This document shows, in pieces, positions 16,094 through 22,349 of a DNA stretch of 64,000 bases. The notes beneath the pieces were generated by a model. The model saw only the letters and a program-made list of their open reading frames with translations. It was not told the DNA's origin and searched no databases. A program made the translations under genes and the position numbers. Position 1 is the first letter of the stretch, and each line of letters opens with the position of its first letter. Source of the DNA: Gemmiger sp. An194. Lineage in GTDB: Bacteria > Bacillota > Clostridia > Oscillospirales > Ruminococcaceae. The DNA lies in the NCBI RefSeq assembly GCF_002160145.1, contig NZ_NFKA01000003.1, positions 124,001 through 188,000 on the forward strand. The letters run 5' to 3'.

Positions 16094-16215
16094 ACACGCA
16101 AGAAAAAAGGCCGTCAGGATGTTGCAGCATCCAGAACGGCCCGGCGGTGGGAAAATGCACTCCAGCACAGTTTCACCGCCCCTATTCTATCACGGAGAAA
16201 GGGGTAACGCAATAA
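16090..16215 (+). CDS. Cysteine-containing 41-aa protein, coupled to both neighbours
   Basis: MNTQEKRPSGCCSIQNGPAV begins a 41-residue frame ending KGVTQ. Its ATG overlaps the upstream stop (ATGA at 16090-16093) and its TAA overlaps the downstream ATG (TAATG at 16213-16217), so all three are probably translated in relay. Three cysteines (residues 11, 12, 23) could bind metal. The same bases form an RNA hairpin (GGCCGT at 16109 with ACGGCC at 16136, GGATG with CATCC inside). The coding call rests mainly on the exact coupling; the region might instead act as an RNA structure. Confidence 0.55.
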   Translation: MNTQEKRPSGCCSIQNGPAVGKCTPAQFHRPYSITEKGVTQ

Positions 16216-16562
16216 TGATTGAAATATCCAGCTTTTTGAAGCACGGTCAGGAAAATGCCACATCCGCCGATGCTCTGTGTGGCATGATAAACACCACGCC
16301 GCGAGGCTTGCGCCATTGCATCGCGATAGAACGCGCCGCCGGGGCCGAAATACTCTATATGCCCGGCGGGCAAGGCGGCTATTTCCTGCCTAGCCTCGAC
16401 AAGGAGCAGGCCCAAAAGGAACGGGAAGCCTTTTACAATGTGATGAGGGCGCGGGCCATGTGTACGCTGAAGGCGCTGCAACCGGTAGCCCGTTCTTTGG
16501 GCGTTCCTGTCGGGCAGATGGAAATGGAGCTTTTAAACGATGGGGAAAAAGAGGAAAGTTGA
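16215..16562 (+). CDS. Element protein of unknown function, winged-helix-like (115 aa)
   Basis: The frame starts at MIEISSFLKHGQENATSADA, with GAGAAAGGGG about 10 bases upstream and a TAATG junction. SADALCGMINTTPRGLRHCI resembles a small winged-helix DNA-binding fold as found in replication or copy-control proteins of Firmicute elements. The C-terminal half is helical and charged. No family name can be given. It overlaps the next gene by 23 bp. Confidence 0.75.
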   Translation: MIEISSFLKHGQENATSADALCGMINTTPRGLRHCIAIERAAGAEILYMPGGQGGYFLPSLDKEQAQKEREAFYNVMRARAMCTLKALQPVARSLGVPVGQMEMELLNDGEKEES

Positions 16563-16908
16563 CCCCCCGTTTTGGGTCACTGGCAAAAGCGTCGGGAAAT
16601 CCCCCGGCGGACAGCCGCTCCCTTTTGTCCAGATATATGCAGACCTAGCCCAATCCCCCGAGTTCATTGCTCTGACTCCCGGTGCAAGGTGGTGCTACAT
16701 ATCCATGACAATAGAGGCAAAGGGCGGGCGCTGCTTCGAGTTCACACGAAAAACCGCTGAACGTTATGGAATCCCACAAAGAACGCTTGTGAGAAACGTT
16801 AAAGAGCTTGTGATCGCCGGTTTTATTTCCTGCAACAGCGGGCGCACCACCAGAACCGCAAGCGAGTATGAATTTACTATCGGCTGGAAGCTAAAAAGCG
16901 CAAAATAA
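16540..16908 (+). CDS. Winged-helix protein, candidate replication initiator or copy-control protein (122 aa)
   Basis: A 122-residue protein. QPLPFVQIYADLAQSPEFIA and LTPGARWCYISMTIEAKGG, followed by the helix-turn-helix TRKTAERYGIPQRTLVRNVK and ELVIAGFI, resemble the N-terminal domain of RepA-type initiators and phage replisome organisers. The usual C-terminal extension is absent, so it is shorter than those families. Immediately downstream lie three direct and one inverted iteron-like repeats, the arrangement expected for an initiator acting at a nearby origin. Replication function is inference. Confidence 0.7.
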   Translation: MGKKRKVDPPFWVTGKSVGKSPGGQPLPFVQIYADLAQSPEFIALTPGARWCYISMTIEAKGGRCFEFTRKTAERYGIPQRTLVRNVKELVIAGFISCNSGRTTRTASEYEFTIGWKLKSAK

Positions 16909-16937
16909 AAAGCCCTGATATGGCTATATATAAGATA

Positions 16938-17076
16938 CTGTGCCAAAATGGCATAAGGGCGCAGCGGTGAAACATTGAACGCTTATGCCAAAATGGCACA
17001 AGATACGCAGAAAAAAGCCAGTTTTTGGGGCAATCTTATGCCAAAATGGCACAAGGCTTATGCCAAAATGGCACAG
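16938..17076. repeat. Iteron-like repeats downstream of the winged-helix gene
   Basis: TATGCCAAAATGGCAC occurs at 16984, 17037 and 17059 in the same orientation, each with CT before and AAG or AG after. An inverted relative with its AAAA centre unflipped is at 16938-16957. Each has TGCCA/TGGCA arms. The last two are 22 bp apart (about two helical turns). This suggests an origin or operator bound by a dimeric protein. Confidence 0.75.
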
Positions 17077-17099
17077 CCAAAATGCTTGTATGTCGAATT

Positions 17100-17538
17100 T
17101 TTTGCCACAAGTGGCAAAACGGCGAGGAAGCGGCGAAAAAAGGGGCTGTGCCCACTTCTGGGGATGGTATGGCAACAAGCTGCAACGATGGCCGTAGCCA
17201 CTCGTGGTTATGATGGATTTTCCCATCTTGCTGGGAATCCTTCGACACTTGTGTCGAAGGATGTTCCCGCCCTTGTAACCGTGCATTTGTCCGATTGGGG
17301 CGTGGTACAGAAGTGTACCTTGCAGCCGTGCGCACTTGTGTGCATGACAAACAAGCCCTTTCCCCCACTTCTGGGGGAGCATCGCAACAAATTGCGATGG
17401 GGTAACCGCCGTGACTATGCCCACAAGTGGGTACGCTCTTCCCCGGCTCGTTGGGGAACCGTTGTAGCTAACTGCAAAGAGCTGATTCTTTGTGCAAAAC
17501 GCCAGAACCAGACCATGCCACCGGCGCCGATCCGGCGC
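17100..17538 (+). repeat. Array of about a dozen adjacent short hairpins with different stems (candidate structured RNA or protein-binding array)
   Basis: Inverted repeats follow one another: 17100-17119, 17151-17162, 17195-17210, 17220-17237, 17237-17262 (12-bp perfect stem), 17304-17319, 17327-17346, 17361-17378, 17380-17399, 17418-17433, 17439-17458, 17474-17495 and 17524-17538. Stem sequences differ from one hairpin to the next, yet many share a centre close to CACTTGTG or its complement-like form CACAAGTG. Mismatches inside stems are G-T on the plus strand at 17197, 17328, 17332 and 17419, allowed in plus-strand RNA but not in minus-strand RNA. A terminator closes a plus-strand transcript at 17814-17856. 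Overlapping frames on both strands lack ribosome sites, so I treat 16909-17813 as non-coding. Confidence 0.6.
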
Positions 17539-17589
17539 GCTGCGGCACTCCTGATTCAACAAAATGCACAAGACAGCCCCGGCGGCTAG

Positions 17590-17813
17590 ATGATAAGGAT
17601 CCCCCCCACCCGCGCACCGGCGGAAAAATCTAATTCCTACTGGCGTGGGTAACTTTTTCCATCTCTGAGCCTGAATTTAGCTAAGGGGGTACTGACACCG
17701 GGCAAGCTCTGCGTTTTCCAAAAAGCCATTATATGCGCGGAGAAGAAAATTCCCCTTCACCCGCCAGTCTACATAAGCCCCACCCCGCTTTTTGATAGGG
17801 GGGGCATAAAGCA
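17590..17813. other. Gene-free stretch between the hairpin array and its terminator
   Basis: No frame is supported. It holds an imperfect G/C-run hairpin (GCCCC-type arm near 17777 with GGGGGGGC near 17800). An origin of transfer could be hidden here, given the ribbon-helix-helix gene nearby, but I recognise no known nick-site consensus. Confidence 0.4.
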
Positions 17814-17856
17814 AGCCGCCCAGCAATGGTTGAACGACCCGCCGGGCGGCTTTTTC
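17814..17856 (+). terminator. Strong terminator closing the plus-strand early transcript
   Basis: AGCCGCCC (17814-17821) pairs with GGGCGGCT (17844-17851), followed by TTTTT. Confidence 0.85.
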
Positions 17857-17877
17857 TGTTCTTGAATGAGTTTAATT

Positions 17878-17922
17878 ACACGATAACGCGCGCGGAGTTT
17901 CTACACACGATACGCGCGGGGG
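17878..17922. repeat. Short direct repeat CACGATA-CGCGCGG
   Basis: Two close copies (17878-17895 and 17904-17922) of a CACGATAnCGCGCGG-like sequence. The rest of 17857-18103 shows no gene. Confidence 0.5.
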
Positions 17923-18103
17923 TTTGTGACATGCTGTGTGGCCTGCTATGCGCGCTGTGGGCGCTTTTCCCTCGTTTGAATATAGTTTGCCGCCTGCAAT
18001 CAAAAAGCCGAAAACGGGGCATTTCTGCCGCTGCTACGGTACATCGACTAAAGCGACATGCTGGCTATCCTTCACAGTTTCGCCAAACTGCCCGGCGGAT
18101 CAG

Positions 18104-18150
18104 AAAAAAACACCCCCCACCAGAGCCACATAGGCAATGGAGGGGGCATT
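18104..18150 (-). terminator. Terminator of the ribbon-helix-helix gene
   Basis: On the minus strand CCCCCTCCA pairs with TGGTGGGGGG (one bulge), followed by a run of seven T. Confidence 0.7.
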
Positions 18151-18161
18151 CCTGCTTTTTG

Positions 18162-18368
18162 TTACTTCTCAGGGCCGGAGCTATCCCGCTCCATAGCCTC
18201 GTTTATGGCGCGCCCAACAAAAGCGTTGAGACTTTCGCCCATAGCCTCTGCATGGGCCTGTATTTCGGCTTTGCGGCCTTTTTTTACCACAATACGTAAA
18301 CTATCGTAAGCCTTCGCATTGTACTTATTTTTAGCAGCCGTGCTAGGCTTCGCTTTGCTTTCTTCCAT
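18162..18368 (-). CDS. Ribbon-helix-helix (Arc/MobC-like) DNA-binding protein (68 aa)
   Basis: A 68-residue protein whose AYDSLRIVVKKGRKAEIQAH and GESLNAFVGRAINEAMERD give the strand-helix-helix pattern of Arc-type regulators. In Firmicute elements such proteins often sit beside relaxase or toxin genes; none is present here. Its promoter -35 lies inside one of three ACTTGTACAAGT palindromes shared with the divergent 18551 transcript, so it probably regulates itself and that transcript. GAGGTG precedes the ATG. Confidence 0.82.
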   Translation of the reverse strand: MEESKAKPSTAAKNKYNAKAYDSLRIVVKKGRKAEIQAHAEAMGESLNAFVGRAINEAMERDSSGPEK

Positions 18369-18409
18369 CTTTGATGCACCTCATTTAGTACAGCTTTTTT
18401 ACTGTAATT

Positions 18410-18515
18410 AGTATACCACAAAGCGAATACTTGTACAAGTACAAAATTGCACATATATACTTGTACAAGTTTGTTCATTTCACCAATTGAATATACTTGT
18501 ACAAGGTTGTATAAT
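18410..18515. promoter_or_regulatory. Divergent promoters with three ACTTGTACAAGT operators
   Basis: The 12-bp palindrome lies at 18429-18440 and 18459-18470, with a one-base variant at 18495-18506. Leftward promoter: TTGTAC (18433-18438), 17-bp spacer, TATACT (18410-18415), with its -35 inside operator 1. Rightward promoter: TTGAAT (18487-18492), 17-bp spacer, TATAAT (18510-18515), with operator 3 in the spacer. Both are placed for repression by one protein, most likely the ribbon-helix-helix product. Confidence 0.8.
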
Positions 18516-18550
18516 ATAATCACAGCAAGGGAGCCGGAAAGGAGGCCGGC

Positions 18551-18643
18551 ATGACAAGCAAGCAGTTTGAACAGCTTCCCAGAAGCAAACAGCTTGAACG
18601 GTTCGATAGATACAAAAAAGCGGCTACCTGCTCCAACAGATAA
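18551..18643 (+). CDS. Possible 30-aa peptide behind the operator-controlled promoter
   Basis: MTSKQFEQLPRSKQLERFDR begins a 30-residue frame with an excellent AAAGGAGG ribosome site 8 bases before the ATG, just downstream of the rightward promoter. Highly charged and helical; no known family. It may be a real peptide or a translated leader for downstream genes. Confidence 0.55.
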   Translation: MTSKQFEQLPRSKQLERFDRYKKAATCSNR

Positions 18644-18726
18644 CCGCATAGCAGAAACCACCTAGCACCAACTAAATAGGCTCCCTTGCTGCTTTCATTG
18701 TATCAGAACCGCACACGAAATGCAAG

Positions 18727-18864
18727 ATGAACACCCAGCCGCCGGGCAGCCGAAAGCGCCCGCAAGCGGCGGCCCATATCCCTGTGAACCTACGGGCAAT
18801 AGTCAGGAAGATGACCGCCGGGCGGCTCCACAATGAAAGGAAGTTTCCGCATGAAAAAGACTGA
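18727..18864 (+). CDS. Possible 45-aa basic protein
   Basis: MNTQPPGSRKRPQAAAHIPV is followed by NLRAIVRKMTAGRLHNERKF. The frame overlaps the next gene start by 14 bp. The ribosome site is poor. Included as possible only; another frame starting at 18719 covers the same bases. The stretch 18644-18850 has no better candidate. Confidence 0.3.
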   Translation: MNTQPPGSRKRPQAAAHIPVNLRAIVRKMTAGRLHNERKFPHEKD

Positions 18865-19126
18865 ACTGCGCAAAGCAATGAATGAGTACCAGCAAATCGC
18901 CGCCCAGATTGCCCAGCTGGAGAAGCAAAAGGCTGCTGTGGCCGACCGGATCAAGGCCCACATGGATGCCGCCGGGGTGGATGAAATGCAGGTTGACGAT
19001 GCCACAGCCCGCTACAAGGAAGTGACAAGCAACCGCTTTGATAGCAAGGCATTTGCAGCGGCCCACAAGCGCCTGTATGCCATGTTCTGCAAGCCCCAGA
19101 CCGTCCGCCGGTTCACGATTGCATAA
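18851..19126 (+). CDS. Small coiled-coil element protein (91 aa)
   Basis: MKKTELRKAMNEYQQIAAQI and then AQLEKQKAAVADRIKAHMDA form a coiled coil, followed by a short region (QVDDATARYKEVTSNRFDSK) resembling small phage-type proteins that end in a basic tail. AAAGGAAG lies 7 bases before the ATG at 18851, which is preferred over an in-frame codon 18 bases upstream. Function unknown. Confidence 0.75.
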   Translation: MKKTELRKAMNEYQQIAAQIAQLEKQKAAVADRIKAHMDAAGVDEMQVDDATARYKEVTSNRFDSKAFAAAHKRLYAMFCKPQTVRRFTIA

Positions 19127-19137
19127 GGGAGGGCATT

Positions 19138-19287
19138 ATGAACAAAGAAGCCATCGAACAAGCCATCGAGCTGCTGGCCCGCAGCGGTGCAGACCAGCGG
19201 CTCTTAGACCTTCTTTATATCCTGCGCAGGAACGATGCCGCTTTTACAGCAAGAGTCGCATCGTTTGCGCGAGGACTTGAAAAGTAA
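19138..19287 (+). CDS. Small helical element protein (49 aa)
   Basis: MNKEAIEQAIELLARSGADQ begins a 49-residue helical protein ending in FARGLEK, with GGGAGGG 5 bases before the ATG and 11 bp from the preceding gene. RLLDLLYILRR is typical of short regulatory or interaction helices. No family recognised. Confidence 0.65.
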   Translation: MNKEAIEQAIELLARSGADQRLLDLLYILRRNDAAFTARVASFARGLEK

Positions 19288-19312
19288 ATCACAAGAAAGG
19301 GGGCGTATTATC

Positions 19313-19471
19313 ATGGAAAGTAATTTGTTCAAACGCACAGTCGAATTTAAAGGGCAGGAAGCGGTGGACGCGGCCCGCATAATCGAGCGCAACATGGAAA
19401 ACAAGGTTTTCATTCATAAGCTGCTAATATCCGCCATGTCGTTGGAAAGAGTATATATCCTTAAAAAGTAA
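19313..19471 (+). CDS. Small element protein (52 aa)
   Basis: MESNLFKRTVEFKGQEAVDA starts a 52-residue protein ending in SLERVYILKK. AGAAAGGGGG lies about 10 bases before the ATG at 19313; longer in-frame readings lack a ribosome site. It is the last gene of the rightward run, followed directly by a terminator. No family recognised. Confidence 0.65.
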   Translation: MESNLFKRTVEFKGQEAVDAARIIERNMENKVFIHKLLISAMSLERVYILKK

Positions 19472-19475
19472 TGTG

Positions 19476-19506
19476 CCGCCCCGGTTATTCGCCGGGGCTT
19501 TTTTAT
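19476..19506 (+). terminator. Terminator at the right end of the element genes
   Basis: GCCCCGG pairs with CCGGGGC across TTATTCG, followed by TTTTTT. Confidence 0.85.
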
Positions 19507-19573
19507 TGGCATTATGACTTGTGATATTGTGAAGCTAAAGCAATAGGCCCCGGCGGGCACGTTTTTGGGAAAA

Positions 19574-19594
19574 AGTTGACCAAAAGTTGACCAT
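19574..19594. repeat. Right arm-type repeats, candidate integrase binding sites
   Basis: AGTTGACC at 19574 and 19585 (11-bp pitch), identical to the pair at 13244, about 85 bp inside attR. Confidence 0.65.
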
Positions 19595-19623
19595 TCTCTA
19601 AAAAATACGCCTCTTCGGAGTGC

Positions 19624-19674
19624 AAAAGAAAACCGCAGTACACAGGATTTTCCTTGTAGTACTGCGGTTTTTCC
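19624..19674 (-). terminator. Element-supplied terminator for tRNA-Thr
   Basis: AACCGCAGTAC (19631-19641) and GTACTGCGGTT (19659-19669) form an 11-bp stem with A and T runs on both sides. It lies just after the CCA end on the tRNA strand and replaces the host terminator displaced beyond attL. Confidence 0.8.
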
Positions 19675-19677
19675 CTT

Positions 19678-19723
19678 TGGAGCTGGTGGACGGATTCGAA
19701 CCCCCGACCTGCTGATTACAAAT
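19678..19723. repeat. Right attachment site (attR) inside the intact tRNA-Thr
   Basis: 46 bases identical to 13092-13137. The element brings its own copy of the tRNA 3' part, restoring the gene. Confidence 0.92.
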
Positions 19724-19753
19724 CAGCTGCACTACCAGCTGTGCTACACCAGC
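19678..19753 (-). tRNA. tRNA-Thr (anticodon TGT), integration target
   Basis: A 76-base cloverleaf on the minus strand. The acceptor stem GCTGGTG pairs with CACCAGC, the D arm has AGCACAGCTGGTAG, the anticodon loop is TTTGTAA (anticodon TGT), the T arm has GGTTCGAATCC, and the 3' end is TCCA. Bases 19678-19723 are element-derived but identical to the displaced host copy. Confidence 0.96.
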
Positions 19754-19769
19754 ATATTCAGCAAGAAAT

Positions 19770-19798
19770 ATTATACCAAAAAAACTGCCCGCGTGCAA
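19770..19798 (-). promoter_or_regulatory. Promoter of tRNA-Thr
   Basis: Minus-strand TTGCAC (19793-19798) and TATAAT (19770-19775) with a 17-bp spacer, 17 bp before the tRNA. Confidence 0.75.
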
Positions 19799-19874
19799 GA
19801 CAGATTTTGCCGCCGGTCCCCTTTTCCTAGTTTCGGGGCCCGGCGGCAATGTTCATCTGTTTAAACGCGGCGGC

Positions 19875-20735
19875 TCAGTTTGCCGCAGCCAGCGCCTTCT
19901 GCAGCGCGCAGAAATCCTCCAGCGTCAGCTGTTCGGGGCGGGCGGTGGGGCTCAGTCCCGCCGCCTGGAGCGCGGCGGCCACCTTTGCCTTGGGCAGGCC
20001 CATGCCGTTGCTGATGGAGTTGGCCGCGGTCTTGCGCCGCTGGCCGAAGGCCGCCCGCACCAGCTTGAAGAAGCCCGCTTCGTCCTCCACCTGCACCGCG
20101 GGCTGCTCGCGCACCTGCAGCTGGATCACCGCACTGGTCACCTTCGGCGGCGGATAGAAGCTGCCGGGCTGCACCGTGAACAGCAGCCGGGGCTTCGCGT
20201 AGTAATCCACCGCGTAGCTGATGGCGCCCGCCTCACGGGTGCCCGGGGTGGCGGTAATGCGGTCCGCCGCCTCCTTCTGCACCATAACGGTGATGTGCTG
20301 GATGGGCAGTTTTTCCTCCAGCAGCCGCATCAGGATGGGGCTGGTGATGTAGTAGGGCAGGTTGGCGCACACAGCCACCGGCATTCCGGCAAATTTCTCC
20401 CGGATCAGCCCGGCCAGATCCACCTTCAGTACATCCTGCAGCAGGATCTCCACGTTATCAAATTCGGCCAGCGTTTCCGCCAGCAGGGGCGGCAGGCGCT
20501 GGTCCACCTCGATGGCCACCACCTTGTTCGCCCGCAGAGCCAGCTCCTTGGTGAGCACGCCCACGCCGGGGCCCACCTCGATCACGCCCCAGCTCTTGTC
20601 GATGCCCGCGACCTCCACGATCTTGGGGCAGATGCCGGGGTTCACGATGAAGTTCTGCCCGAACCCCTTGGACAGTGCAAAATCATACCGGGCACACAGG
20701 TCCCGGATGGTGGAAATATCCGTTAAATTGGGCAT
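19875..20735 (-). CDS. ksgA: 16S rRNA dimethyladenosine transferase
   Basis: A 286-residue SAM-dependent enzyme that dimethylates the two adjacent adenosines in the 3' terminal hairpin of 16S rRNA during small-subunit maturation. SAM motif I is EVGPGVGVLTKEL after the KGFGQNFIV lead-in; the catalytic NLPYYITSP follows; the C-terminal helical domain has AFGQRRKTAANS. The start at MPNLTDIS (20735) is chosen for length and the ribosome-site-like GAAAGGCGGGA. It is the last gene of the leftward cell-envelope cluster. Confidence 0.93.
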   Translation of the reverse strand: MPNLTDISTIRDLCARYDFALSKGFGQNFIVNPGICPKIVEVAGIDKSWGVIEVGPGVGVLTKELALRANKVVAIEVDQRLPPLLAETLAEFDNVEILLQDVLKVDLAGLIREKFAGMPVAVCANLPYYITSPILMRLLEEKLPIQHITVMVQKEAADRITATPGTREAGAISYAVDYYAKPRLLFTVQPGSFYPPPKVTSAVIQLQVREQPAVQVEDEAGFFKLVRAAFGQRRKTAANSISNGMGLPKAKVAAALQAAGLSPTARPEQLTLEDFCALQKALAAAN

Positions 20736-20852
20736 AGGGTCCCGCCTTTCTGTTTGTGTTGCGCCTGCCGGAGCCTTTGCCTGGGCAGACAGCAGCGCCC
20801 CGCAGCCCATTTAACGGGCCGCCGGAGCGCTGCGGGATCGTATTCAAAAGAT

Positions 20853-22181
20853 TTATTCGCCGTCGGTGGCTTCGCTGGCCGGGGCCGCGGAATCCGCACC
20901 CTCGCTGGTGGCCTCGCCGCCCTCACCGGCGGATGCATCGCCGCTGGCGGCGCTGCTGGAGGTCTCACTGGAGGCAGCGGTGCCGCCGTTCATGGTCTGG
21001 GCCACACCCAGCGCCTTCTGCACCTGGGTATCCTCCTCCACGCTCACCAGAGTGGTGTCGCTGCCGTCAGCCTTGGCGGCCACCTCCACATCCACGGTCA
21101 GACCGGTGCCGTCAAAGCTGGTCTTGTCCGAGGTGAGCATCTTGGCGGTGGTGATGACCACGGCGCTGCCGTCGCTCATGCGGTGGGGCTCCGCCTGGAT
21201 GGTGCCCTTGCCCGCAGTGGTGGTGCCCACCAGCTGTGCGCCGGAAAGCTGACGCAGGCTGGCTGCAAACAGCTCCGCCGTGCTGGCAGTGCCGTTGTTT
21301 ACCAGAACCACCATGGGCAGATCCACATAGCTCTCGTCGCTGGAGCCCAGCAGGGTCTGCTCACCATTCTTATCCTCGGCGAATACGATATCCGCCTCGG
21401 ACACCAGCTGATCGATGCAGTTCACTGCCACATCCAGCTGACCGCCCGCGTTGTCGCGCAGGTCAAAGACCAGGGCCTTGGCCCCCTGGTTCTGCAGCTC
21501 CTCCACCGCCTTGCTGAAGGTGCTCTGGGTGGTGCCGTCGAACCGGTAAATCTTGATATAGCCGTAGCTCTCACCCAGCATCTGGTATTCCACGCTGGGG
21601 ATGGTGTAGCGGCTGCGGTTGATGGTATGGTCGGCGGTGGTGCCGTCCGGCGCCATATAGGTCACGGTGACCTCGGTGCCCGCTTCGCCCTGCAACTGGG
21701 CGGTCACGTTGGCAGCGGTCAGACCCTTCACCTCGGCTCCGTTGATGGCGGTAATGAAACCGCCCACCTGCAGGCCCAACTCCGAAGCGGGGCTGGAATC
21801 GTAGACCTTGGTGATGCGGGCGTAGCCCGAGGAATCCTTCACCACATCCACGCCGATGCCCATGATGTTGCCGTTCTGCACCTCCACCAGCTCGGCATAC
21901 TGCTTCGCGGTGTAGTAGTTGGCGTTCTTGTCGCCAATGCCCAGCACATAGCCATAGGCCATCATGTCGTTCAGGGTAGCATCCTGGATGTCGCCGTAGT
22001 AGTTGGCGCGCACGTACTTGTCCAGCTCGGCGATTTTGCTGTACATGCTCTCCTTTTCCTTAACGGAAGGGATGGTGGCGTCGAACATCTGGCGTGCCAG
22101 AATCATGGTGATGGAAAAGGTCACCGTCATGGCGATGATGGCGATGGTCAGCGCCATGCTGATGGAAATTTTCTTGTTCAT
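20853..22181 (-). CDS. S41-family C-terminal processing peptidase with PDZ domain
   Basis: A 442-residue exported serine protease. One N-terminal membrane helix (about residues 8-30), then a PDZ domain (GIGVDVVKDSSGYARITKVY ... GLQVGGFITAINGAEV), then the S41 domain with FDLRDNAGGQ, nucleophile Ser in NNGTASTAELF and Lys in TTTAGKGTIQ. The tail after about residue 395 is Ser/Ala/Glu/Gly-rich low complexity. Such CtpA/CtpB-type proteases trim envelope proteins and often control cell-wall hydrolases. It sits beside an M23 hydrolase and FtsEX, fitting that role. Confidence 0.92.
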   Translation of the reverse strand: MNKKISISMALTIAIIAMTVTFSITMILARQMFDATIPSVKEKESMYSKIAELDKYVRANYYGDIQDATLNDMMAYGYVLGIGDKNANYYTAKQYAELVEVQNGNIMGIGVDVVKDSSGYARITKVYDSSPASELGLQVGGFITAINGAEVKGLTAANVTAQLQGEAGTEVTVTYMAPDGTTADHTINRSRYTIPSVEYQMLGESYGYIKIYRFDGTTQSTFSKAVEELQNQGAKALVFDLRDNAGGQLDVAVNCIDQLVSEADIVFAEDKNGEQTLLGSSDESYVDLPMVVLVNNGTASTAELFAASLRQLSGAQLVGTTTAGKGTIQAEPHRMSDGSAVVITTAKMLTSDKTSFDGTGLTVDVEVAAKADGSDTTLVSVEEDTQVQKALGVAQTMNGGTAASSETSSSAASGDASAGEGGEATSEGADSAAPASEATDGE

Positions 22182-22212
22182 GGTCTTGCGTTTCCTCCGT
22201 GGCGTTTGCCGG

Positions 22213-22320
22213 TCAGATCAGATAGGCGATCTGGATCGCCATGGCGCTGAAGATGGTGAGCGCCATAAGCACGGCAAGCACCAGGCTCACGGCACGAACG
22301 AATTTTTTGTTGTCCTTCAT
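22213..22320 (-). CDS. Single-pass membrane miniprotein (35 aa), Prli42/DUF4044-like
   Basis: MKDNKKFVRAVSLVLAVLMA starts a 35-residue protein: a short Lys-rich head and one hydrophobic helix to the end. GGAAAGGAG stands 5-6 bases before the ATG. Size and layout match the Firmicute miniprotein family that includes Listeria Prli42 (a stressosome anchor), though similarity at this length is weak evidence. It lies between the M23 hydrolase and S41 protease genes on the same strand, so it is probably co-transcribed. Confidence 0.68.
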   Translation of the reverse strand: MKDNKKFVRAVSLVLAVLMALTIFSAMAIQIAYLI

Positions 22321-22349
22321 GGGGCTCCTTTCCTGGTTAGAGGCGATCA

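Larger units (their letters stand above)
13092..19723. mobile_element. Small integrative element (about 6.6 kb) inserted in tRNA-Thr(TGT)
   Basis: A 46-bp exact direct repeat bounds the segment: 13092-13137 (orphan 3' half of the tRNA) and 19678-19723 (3' part of the intact tRNA). Inside are a tyrosine integrase facing the left end, an XRE regulator, a divergent run of small genes including an excisionase-like protein, iteron-like repeats, an array of hairpins, a ribbon-helix-helix protein and several tiny frames. Base composition is more AT-rich than the host in the regulator genes. No relaxase, coupling protein, replicase of known type, capsid, terminase or lysis gene is seen. It may be a phage satellite, a cis-mobilisable element or a decayed remnant; the intact ends and reading frames argue against decay. 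Confidence 0.9.

Noticed and set aside
17100-17538. CRISPR array
   Set aside because: There are no identical repeats separated by unique spacers, and no cas genes; the units are hairpins with different stems.
16975-17589. 204-residue plus-strand frame (and a 215-residue minus-strand frame) across the hairpin array
   Set aside because: It starts at TTG without a ribosome site and is built from inverted repeats. The product has no family features and frames are open on both strands.
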